Assembly (NCBI GenBank): GCA_014925825.1
Contig: JACGCK010000545.1
Location: forward strand, 1-16,513
DNA length: 16,513 bases
Origin: Pholiota molesta
Taxonomy: Eukaryota > Basidiomycota > Agaricomycetes > Agaricales > Strophariaceae
Direction: 5' to 3'
Below, in pieces: positions 8,254-16,513 of the stretch (the first letter of the stretch is position 1; every line of letters starts with the position of its first letter). Under the pieces are notes generated by a model that saw only the letters and a program-made list of their open reading frames with translations, did no database searches and was not told the DNA's origin. The position numbers were made by a program, and so were the translations under genes.

Positions 8254-9702
8254 ATGAATAAAAACAACAAAAATTCTTCATCTTCAATTAATGTCTGGGA
8301 CATCGCTAATGATTTTAAAAATATTCATCTTCACTTTAAATACTGCATCGATAGCAAGTGTTTTTATAACTATGATTTAGAAAGAAAAATATGGTATAGC
8401 CAAACCCTAGAAGAATTAAAATCTTCTTTGCTAAGCTTTATTGTTAAGAAATACCCTCAAAGTTATAAACATTTTAACCCTAAGAATGTAGAAGGTATTA
8501 TACTAATATTACAAAGACATACCTTTAGTTTACAAAAATCTAAATCACTAGCTAATTCAAAAGGTTTGCTTCTTTCTTTCCAAAATTGCGTATTAAATAC
8601 TAGTACTGGAGAAACATTTTCTCATAAACCTGAATTTTATATTAATCATACTCTTCAATGTGATTATGATCCTAATGCCTCTATTTTAAATACACCTATG
8701 CAAGAATTTTTAACTCAGATTAGTAATAATAATCCAAAGGTTCTTTGTGTAATTAGAGCTATCTTATATCTTATTATTACTAATAATTTAACTTACCAGA
8801 TAGCATTATATGTTTATGGACCGGGTGGTACTGGTAAATCTACTTTTACTAATATGATCTCCCATTTACTAGGTCCAACAGCCTCTGTAACTACTAATTT
8901 ACGAAACTTGCAAAGTAGATTCGGTTTATCCCCATTAAAAGATAAGTTACTATTGATTATATCTGAATTACCTTTAACATTAGGATCTGAACCTCAAATT
9001 CTTAAAAATATCATTGGGGGAGATGTTTTAACTAGTGAAGAGAAATATAAAACACCTACTCAAATGTTACCAAATTCTTTTGTTATTGTTACAAGTAACA
9101 CGGTATGGAATTTTCATAATAGTAGTACTGGTATTGCTAGAAGATTTGTGTACATTGTTTTCTCTTATAAACCTAAAGAAACTAATAATAATTTATTTAA
9201 TTTAACTAAAAATAACCAAGCTACTGGTATTTTAACTGGTTATTTACCTCATCTGATTAACTGAATACTTGCAACCCCACAAAGTTCTCTACAAATGCTG
9301 GCTAGAGGAGGGGAACATACTACAAGTTTAATAAATCCTGAAAGTATAATAGTAACTAATCCTATTAAGGCTTGGATTACTGAAAGACTTATTCAAGATA
9401 AGAATAGCTCAGTTAGAATTGGGAATAACGCTTTAGATTCTGATACTTTATTTGGTAATTTTAATTCTTGGTCTAAATTGTTTAATGGGGAGGTAGGTAT
9501 TATTAAGTCTAATCAGTTTACCCCTCTTCTAATTGGTAACCTTCAATCTATGAATTGGGATATTGAGAAAAAAAGAAATGCCTCAGGTTTTATTATCAGA
9601 GGAATTAAATTAGATAATTCAAAAACCGACCTCTCCGAGGAAACAGCACTAAAAATTTATAATGATTTACCGCTTATAACTCAAAGTGATTTTACTAATT
9701 AA
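8254..9702 (+). CDS. SF3 (D5/P4-type) replicative helicase, reference copy
   Basis: Intact 482-codon copy, first gene right of the junction and divergent from the one ending its 5' side at 6444. The ATG is the first in frame after an in-frame TAA at 8215-8217. The leader between the promoter-like nonamer (8198-8206) and the ATG is 48 bp, with no Shine-Dalgarno sequence. In the standard code the frame would stop at TGA 9262-9264 and reopen at ATG 9295, after ten further open codons (ILATPQSSLQ). Continuity of frame and of family motifs across this point shows one protein. Trp is otherwise coded by TGG six times (residues 15, 47, 285, 374, 406, 435). Domain order is D5_N-like, SF3 AAA+ core (about 185-310), then P4-type C-terminal region (about 325-482). 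Likely role, by inference, is origin melting and unwinding for this unit. Confidence 0.94.
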
Positions 9703-9906
9703 TTCTTTTGCATAACTACCCCCTCTCTCTGCTTTCCTCCTCTGCTACCTCCTCCCCTAGCTTCCTCCTCTTCGAGGTAGCAGAGGGGGAGGAAGCAGAG
9801 GAGGTAGCAGAGGAGGTAGCAGCTTTACCAGCTTAACCAGCTTTAGCAGCTAGCGAGAAGTATAAATTTAGATTTTTCCGCCAGCTACTGCAGGCTCGCT
9901 TCCGCG
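9703..9906. terminator. 3' hairpin of helicase (arms 9736-9754 / 9798-9816)
   Basis: Stem begins 34 bp after TAA 9700-9702 on the plus strand. An additional GAGGTAGCAG repeat follows the stem, so alternative pairings are possible. GC cluster C is at 9878-9906. Confidence 0.6.
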
Positions 9907-10627
9907 AAATATATGTATATAAATTGTATATTATATGTATAAGTAGCGTTTCCCCCTACACGCCTATTTTACCTACTAAGATAGCCACTCTCATAAAATA
10001 ATGTAGGGAGTGTAGGGGTAATCGCTATAAACTTTATTTTTTCCGCGAGCCTTTTTTTTTTTTTTAGCCAATAGCTTTTTTTCGCCATAGTACCCAAGTG
10101 ATGTTATTCATAAAAATAATTATATTAATAGTAGCTAAGGCACTACCTGTATTAAACACACAAATAAGTTCGTCCCAATTTTCTATTAAATAATAAGCTT
10201 AGCAGCTCCGCTATATATTAAAACAAACAAAAGCCCAATACCAATAAATGGGTTGCTCCGCTATCGCTAAATACCCCATTTTTGCTACTATATCACTCTC
10301 TTTGCTTTGTTTATTCTTATTTTTATTATTATTAATAAACAGAATAATCAAAACGAGGGTTCTACCCCCTCTGCTTCTTGTTATTTTTTTTTTTTTATAA
10401 AAAAACAAAAAAAAAAATAACACAGAGAAGCAGGGGAGCAAAGGAAGAATAAAAAAAAGCTATTGGCTAAAAAAAAAAAAAAGGCTCGCGGAAAAAATAA
10501 AGTTTATAGCGATTACCCCTACACTCCCTACATTATTTTATGAGAGTGGCTATCTTAGTAGGTAAAATAGGCGTGTAGGGGGAAACGCTACTTATACATA
10601 TAATATACAATTTATATACATATATTT
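9907..10627. repeat. Inverted repeat (arms 9907-10082 and 10451-10627) around the spacer
   Basis: Normal block in the reversed half. GC cluster C (9878-9906) precedes the first arm and cluster B (10631-10659) follows the second. The spacer is the reverse complement of that in the left half and keeps its usual orientation relative to the gene. Confidence 0.92.
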
Positions 10628-11211
10628 TTACCGCCAGCTACTGCAGGCTCGGTGCCGCGATATATTATAGTCTTTAAAAAAATAAACCTCTAAAAAAAAA
10701 AAGAAGTTTAAAAGAAGATGTAGAGTTCATTAACACTACAGATTTACTATTAAGACTCGCCTATATATCTTTCCAAGTTACCGCACCTCTGCTACCTCCT
10801 CCCCTGCAACCTCCTGCTTGAAAAGGAAGCATTTTGTTTTTTAAATAAAAAAAAAAAAACAAAAATTGCTACCTCGAAGAGCTGGAGGGGGAGGAAGCAG
10901 AGGAGGTAAGCTGCGAAAGATTTAAATTTCTACTTAGTCCTTTTTGCCGTGTTGGTTTGCTTAGGCAAGGGTAAAATTATTTGCCTCTGGCTGCTTCAGG
11001 CAGGCTAAGCTTAAATAAATAGGGCTAGCTCCCTTTGCAAGCAAAAAATAAAGCTTGGTCTCGGTCCGCTCTCGCAATAAAATAGGTAATCTATTATATC
11101 TAAGAACCTAGTCCTCGCGGGACCGAGCCTGCAGTAGCTTTGCGGAAAGTAGAAAATATAAGTAAATATAGGTAAAATAAAAAGCTACGCGCAAAATACA
11201 AAATTATAACT
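10628..11211. other. Noncoding leader region, plus-strand copy
   Basis: GC cluster B at 10631-10659, GA/CT-rich hairpin with poly-A/T tip around 10781-10910, GC cluster A at 11113-11145, then the nonamer and leader of the helicase at 11212. Confidence 0.7.
11156..11164 (+). promoter_or_regulatory. ATATAAGTA promoter candidate
   Basis: Nonamer before the helicase that starts at 11212, directly downstream of GC cluster A (11113-11145). Confidence 0.45.
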
Positions 11212-12660
11212 ATGAATAAAAACAACAAAAATTCTTCATCTTCAATTAATGTCTGGGACATCGCTAATGATTTTAAAAATATTCATCTTCACTTTAAATA
11301 CTGCATCGATAGCAAGTGTTTTTATAACTATGATTTAGAAAGAAAAATATGGTATAGCCAAACCCTAGAAGAATTAAAATCTTCTTTGCTAAGCTTTATT
11401 GTTAAGAAATACCCTCAAAGTTATAAACATTTTAACCCTAAGAATGTAGAAGGTATTATACTAATATTACAAAGACATACCTTTAGTTTACAAAAATCTA
11501 AATCACTAGCTAATTCAAAAGGTTTGCTTCTTTCTTTCCAAAATTGCGTATTAAATACTAGTACTGGAGAAACATTTTCTCATAAACCTGAATTTTATAT
11601 TAATCATACTCTTCAATGTGATTATGATCCTAATGCCTCTATTTTAAATACACCTATGCAAGAATTTTTAACTCAGATTAGTAATAATAATCCAAAGGTT
11701 CTTTGTGTAATTAGAGCTATCTTATATCTTATTATTACTAATAATTTAACTTACCAGATAGCATTATATGTTTATGGACCGGGTGGTACTGGTAAATCTA
11801 CTTTTACTAATATGATCTCCCATTTACTAGGTCCAACAGCCTCTGTAACTACTAATTTACGAAACTTGCAAAGTAGATTCGGTTTATCCCCATTAAAAGA
11901 TAAGTTACTATTGATTATATCTGAATTACCTTTAACATTAGGATCTGAACCTCAAATTCTTAAAAATATCATTGGGGGAGATGTTTTAACTAGTGAAGAG
12001 AAATATAAAACACCTACTCAAATGTTACCAAATTCTTTTGTTATTGTTACAAGTAACACGGTATGGAATTTTCATAATAGTAGTACTGGTATTGCTAGAA
12101 GATTTGTGTACATTGTTTTCTCTTATAAACCTAAAGAAACTAATAATAATTTATTTAATTTAACTAAAAATAACCAAGCTACTGGTATTTTAACTGGTTA
12201 TTTACCTCATCTGATTAACTGAATACTTGCAACCCCACAAAGTTCTCTACAAATGCTGGCTAGAGGAGGGGAACATACTACAAGTTTAATAAATCCTGAA
12301 AGTATAATAGTAACTAATCCTATTAAGGCTTGGATTACTGAAAGACTTATTCAAGATAAGAATAGCTCAGTTAGAATTGGGAATAACGCTTTAGATTCTG
12401 ATACTTTATTTGGTAATTTTAATTCTTGGTCTAAATTGTTTAATGGGGAGGTAGGTATTATTAAGTCTAATCAGTTTACCCCTCTTCTAATTGGTAACCT
12501 TCAATCTATGAATTGGGATATTGAGAAAAAAAGAAATGCCTCAGGTTTTATTATCAGAGGAATTAAATTAGATAATTCAAAAACCGACCTCTCCGAGGAA
12601 ACAGCACTAAAAATTTATAATGATTTACCGCTTATAACTCAAAGTGATTTTACTAATTAA
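11212..12660 (+). CDS. SF3 (D5/P4-type) replicative helicase, intact copy
   Basis: This is a full-length repeat of the helicase, 2958 bp downstream of the previous plus-strand copy. TGA (12220-12222) lies within the frame at codon 337. Protein sequence, Trp codon pattern (six TGG, one TGA), leader and 3' hairpin match the copy at 8254-9702. The identity extends through the noncoding DNA on both sides. This points to multimerisation of one molecule rather than an old gene duplication. Confidence 0.93.
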
Positions 12661-12864
12661 TTCTTTTGCATAACTACCCCCTCTCTCTGCTTTCCTCCTC
12701 TGCTACCTCCTCCCCTAGCTTCCTCCTCTTCGAGGTAGCAGAGGGGGAGGAAGCAGAGGAGGTAGCAGAGGAGGTAGCAGCTTTACCAGCTTAACCAGCT
12801 TTAGCAGCTAGCGAGAAGTATAAATTTAGATTTTTCCGCCAGCTACTGCAGGCTCGCTTCCGCG
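12661..12864. terminator. 3' hairpin of helicase (arms 12694-12712 / 12756-12774)
   Basis: Same structure after the gene ending at 12660, with GC cluster C at 12836-12864. Confidence 0.6.
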
Positions 12865-13585
12865 AAATATATGTATATAAATTGTATATTATATGTATAA
12901 GTAGCGTTTCCCCCTACACGCCTATTTTACCTACTAAGATAGCCACTCTCATAAAATAATGTAGGGAGTGTAGGGGTAATCGCTATAAACTTTATTTTTT
13001 CCGCGAGCCTTTTTTTTTTTTTTAGCCAATAGCTTTTTTTCGCCATAGTACCCAAGTGATGTTATTCATAAAAATAATTATATTAATAGTAGCTAAGGCA
13101 CTACCTGTATTAAACACACAAATAAGTTCGTCCCAATTTTCTATTAAATAATAAGCTTAGCAGCTCCGCTATATATTAAAACAAACAAAAGCCCAATACC
13201 AATAAATGGGTTGCTCCGCTATCGCTAAATACCCCATTTTTGCTACTATATCACTCTCTTTGCTTTGTTTATTCTTATTTTTATTATTATTAATAAACAG
13301 AATAATCAAAACGAGGGTTCTACCCCCTCTGCTTCTTGTTATTTTTTTTTTTTTATAAAAAAACAAAAAAAAAAATAACACAGAGAAGCAGGGGAGCAAA
13401 GGAAGAATAAAAAAAAGCTATTGGCTAAAAAAAAAAAAAAGGCTCGCGGAAAAAATAAAGTTTATAGCGATTACCCCTACACTCCCTACATTATTTTATG
13501 AGAGTGGCTATCTTAGTAGGTAAAATAGGCGTGTAGGGGGAAACGCTACTTATACATATAATATACAATTTATATACATATATTT
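12865..13585. repeat. Inverted repeat (arms 12865-13040 and 13409-13585) around the spacer
   Basis: Same block one unit (2958 bp) further on, with the same flanking GC clusters C (12836-12864) and B (13589-13617). Arms and spacer have the same lengths as in the block at 9907-10627. Confidence 0.92.
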
Positions 13586-14169
13586 TTACCGCCAGCTACT
13601 GCAGGCTCGGTGCCGCGATATATTATAGTCTTTAAAAAAATAAACCTCTAAAAAAAAAAAGAAGTTTAAAAGAAGATGTAGAGTTCATTAACACTACAGA
13701 TTTACTATTAAGACTCGCCTATATATCTTTCCAAGTTACCGCACCTCTGCTACCTCCTCCCCTGCAACCTCCTGCTTGAAAAGGAAGCATTTTGTTTTTT
13801 AAATAAAAAAAAAAAAACAAAAATTGCTACCTCGAAGAGCTGGAGGGGGAGGAAGCAGAGGAGGTAAGCTGCGAAAGATTTAAATTTCTACTTAGTCCTT
13901 TTTGCCGTGTTGGTTTGCTTAGGCAAGGGTAAAATTATTTGCCTCTGGCTGCTTCAGGCAGGCTAAGCTTAAATAAATAGGGCTAGCTCCCTTTGCAAGC
14001 AAAAAATAAAGCTTGGTCTCGGTCCGCTCTCGCAATAAAATAGGTAATCTATTATATCTAAGAACCTAGTCCTCGCGGGACCGAGCCTGCAGTAGCTTTG
14101 CGGAAAGTAGAAAATATAAGTAAATATAGGTAAAATAAAAAGCTACGCGCAAAATACAAAATTATAACT
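13586..14169. other. Noncoding leader region, plus-strand copy
   Basis: GC cluster B at 13589-13617, GA/CT-rich hairpin around 13739-13868, GC cluster A at 14071-14103. Same content and order as the other copies; nothing copy-specific seen apart from homopolymer lengths. Confidence 0.7.
14114..14122 (+). promoter_or_regulatory. ATATAAGTA promoter candidate
   Basis: Nonamer before the helicase copy that starts at 14170, directly downstream of GC cluster A (14071-14103). Confidence 0.45.
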
Positions 14170-15617
14170 ATGAATAAAAACAACAAAAATTCTTCATCTT
14201 CAATTAATGTCTGGGACATCGCTAATGATTTTAAAAATATTCATCTTCACTTTAAATACTGCATCGATAGCAAGTGTTTTTATAACTATGATTTAGAAAG
14301 AAAAATATGGTATAGCCAAACCCTAGAAGAATTAAAATCTTCTTTGCTAAGCTTTATTGTTAAGAAATACCCTCAAAGTTATAAACATTTTAACCCTAAG
14401 AATGTAGAAGGTATTATACTAATATTACAAAGACATACCTTTAGTTTACAAAAATCTAAATCACTAGCTAATTCAAAAGGTTTGCTTCTTTCTTTCCAAA
14501 ATTGCGTATTAAATACTAGTACTGGAGAAACATTTTCTCATAAACCTGAATTTTATATTAATCATACTCTTCAATGTGATTATGATCCTAATGCCTCTAT
14601 TTTAAATACACCTATGCAAGAATTTTTAACTCAGATTAGTAATAATAATCCAAAGGTTCTTTGTGTAATTAGAGCTATCTTATATCTTATTATTACTAAT
14701 AATTTAACTTACCAGATAGCATTATATGTTTATGGACCGGGTGGTACTGGTAAATCTACTTTTACTAATATGATCTCCCATTTACTAGGTCCAACAGCCT
14801 CTGTAACTACTAATTTACGAAACTTGCAAAGTAGATTCGGTTTATCCCCATTAAAAGATAAGTTACTATTGATTATATCTGAATTACCTTTAACATTAGG
14901 ATCTGAACCTCAAATTCTTAAAAATATCATTGGGGGAGATGTTTTAACTAGTGAAGAGAAATATAAAACACCTACTCAAATGTTACCAAATTCTTTTGTT
15001 ATTGTTACAAGTAACACGGTATGGAATTTTCATAATAGTAGTACTGGTATTGCTAGAAGATTTGTGTACATTGTTTTCTCTTATAAACCTAAAGAAACTA
15101 ATAATAATTTATTTAATTTAACTAAAAATAACCAAGCTACTGGTATTTTAACTGGTTATTTACCTCATCTGATTAACTGAATACTTGCAACCCCACAAAG
15201 TTCTCTACAAATGCTGGCTAGAGGAGGGGAACATACTACAAGTTTAATAAATCCTGAAAGTATAATAGTAACTAATCCTATTAAGGCTTGGATTACTGAA
15301 AGACTTATTCAAGATAAGAATAGCTCAGTTAGAATTGGGAATAACGCTTTAGATTCTGATACTTTATTTGGTAATTTTAATTCTTGGTCTAAATTGTTTA
15401 ATGGGGAGGTAGGTATTATTAAGTCTAATCAGTTTACCCCTCTTCTAATTGGTAACCTTCAATCTATGAATTGGGATATTGAGAAAAAAGAAATGCCTCA
15501 GGTTTTATTATCAGAGGAATTAAATTAGATAATTCAAAAACCGACCTCTCCGAGGAAACAGCACTAAAAATTTATAATGATTTACCGCTTATAACTCAAA
15601 GTGATTTTACTAATTAA
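14170..15617 (+). pseudogene. SF3 helicase copy with one-base frameshift near the 3' end
   Basis: This copy is identical to the intact gene through the SF3 core and TGA codon 337 (15178-15180). The A run at 15484-15489 has six bases instead of seven. The frame shifts at about residue 440 and ends early at TAA 15526-15528. The final ~40 residues, including the conserved-looking GFIIRGIKL segment, are lost. The usual stop is at 15615-15617. The break differs from the one in the copy at 2042-3489, so the two are independent events. Both are single-base losses in homopolymers, the pattern expected of long-read error. Confidence 0.85.
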
Positions 15618-15820
15618 TTCTTTTGCATAACTACCCCCTCTCTCTGCTTTCCTCCTCTGCTACCTCCTCCCCTAGCTTCCTCCTCTTCGAGGTAGCAGAG
15701 GGGAGGAAGCAGAGGAGGTAGCAGAGGAGGTAGCAGCTTTACCAGCTTAACCAGCTTTAGCAGCTAGCGAGAAGTATAAATTTAGATTTTTCCGCCAGCT
15801 ACTGCAGGCTCGCTTCCGCG
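15618..15820. terminator. 3' hairpin of helicase (arms 15651-15669 / 15712-15730)
   Basis: Same structure after the frameshifted copy. The loop has one G fewer than in the two preceding plus-strand copies. GC cluster C is at 15792-15820. Confidence 0.6.
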
Positions 15821-16513
15821 AAATATATGTATATAAATTGTATATTATATGTATAAGTAGCGTTTCCCCCTACACGCCTATTTTACCTACTAAGATAGCC
15901 ACTCTCATAAAATAATGTAGGGAGTGTAGGGGTAATCGCTATAAACTTTATTTTTTCCGCGAGCCTTTTTTTTTTTTTTAGCCAATAGCTTTTTTTCGCC
16001 ATAGTACCCAAGTGATGTTATTCATAAAAATAATTATATTAATAGTAGCTAAGGCACTACCTGTATTAAACACACAAATAAGTTCGTCCCAATTTTCTAT
16101 TAAATAATAAGCTTAGCAGCTCCGCTATATATTAAAACAAACAAAAGCCCAATACCAATAAATGGGTTGCTCCGCTATCGCTAAATACCCCATTTTTGCT
16201 ACTATATCACTCTCTTTGCTTTGTTTATTCTTATTTTTATTATTATTAATAAACAGAATAATCAAAACGAGGGTTCTACCCCCTCTGCTTCTTGTTATTT
16301 TTTTTTTTTATAAAAAAACAAAAAAAAAATAACACAGAGAAGCAGGGGAGCAAAGGAAGAATAAAAAAAAGCTATTGGCTAAAAAAAAAAAAAGGCTCGC
16401 GGAAAAAATAAAGTTTATAGCGATTACCCCTACACTCCCTACATTATTTTATGAGAGTGGCTATCTTAGTAGGTAAAATAGGCGTGTAGGGGGAAACGCT
16501 ACTTATACATATA
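15821..16513. repeat. Inverted repeat (arm 15821-15996, second arm from 16363) cut by window end
   Basis: The first arm is complete and preceded by GC cluster C (15792-15820). The second arm is truncated at the window end after about 151 bp. Poly-T and poly-A runs in the spacer hairpin near 16300-16330 are slightly shorter than in the other copies. Confidence 0.9.

Larger units (their letters stand above)
7494..16513 (+). repeat. Right head-to-tail array of the ~2.96-kb unit, inverted
   Basis: Gene starts at 8254, 11212 and 14170 recur every 2958 bp. The block is the reverse complement of the left array, with mirror positions summing to about 14698. About three units are visible and the array continues past the window. 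Confidence 0.95.

Noticed and set aside
9262..9702. Helicase as two separate genes, the second starting at ATG 9295
   Set aside because: The ten codons between TGA and that ATG are open and in frame, and the family motif continues across the TGA. No promoter or ribosome-binding site precedes the ATG.
1..16513. CRISPR array or bacterial mobile element
   Set aside because: The repeats are whole 2.96-kb units, not short spaced repeats. There is no cas gene, transposase or integrase, and the gene lacks a Shine-Dalgarno sequence.

Overview
The window is a multimer of one AT-rich repeat unit of about 2.96 kb. Two complete head-to-tail units and part of a third lie on the left with their gene on the minus strand. 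The same unit then continues in the opposite direction on the right, with three gene copies on the plus strand. The gene starts fall at 533, 3489 and 6444 (minus) and 8254, 11212 and 14170 (plus), giving spacings of 2956, 2955, 2958 and 2958 bp. Between copies I saw only length differences in homopolymer runs and no clear substitution, so the units are practically identical. The simplest reading is a small circular replicon, seen either as a natural concatemer or as an assembly or long-read multimer of a circle.

Each unit carries one convincing gene, a superfamily 3 (D5/P4-type) replicative helicase of 482 codons. With the standard code it splits into 336-aa and 135-aa pieces. The break is one TGA that sits where P4-family helicases have a conserved Asn-Trp, so TGA is best read as Trp (genetic code 4). 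UGA-Trp, long poly-A/T runs, GC-rich palindromic clusters with a CTGCAG core, no Shine-Dalgarno sequence, about 51% noncoding DNA and an ATATAAGTA nonanucleotide 48 bp before the ATG together suggest a mitochondrial plasmid or subgenomic circle. A fungus, or a protist or alga with UGA=Trp mitochondria, is the likely host. The sequence does not identify the species, and a code-4 bacterium (mollicute) is less likely.

Layout of a unit, read in the gene's direction: a ~177-bp repeat arm (arm L); GC cluster B; a large imperfect GA/CT-rich hairpin; GC cluster A; the promoter-like nonamer; the helicase; a strong 3' hairpin with 19-bp arms; GC cluster C; arm R, the inverted copy of arm L; and a ~368-bp spacer with its own hairpin, leading to the next unit's arm L. 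The two arms face each other across the spacer.

The array reverses at about 7349. Two units meet head to head there through an arm-spacer-arm structure whose spacer is shortened to 289 bp. This is what recombination or fold-back template switching between inverted arms would give, and what a chimeric fold-back read would also give. Two gene copies (2042-3489 and 14170-15617) have a one-base homopolymer loss that breaks the frame, more likely sequencing error than real decay.

The helicase is the only plausible replication protein. Its likely job is to open the unit's own origin, probably somewhere in the noncoding half with the inverted repeat and GC clusters. Polymerase, transcription and any recombinase would have to come from the host.
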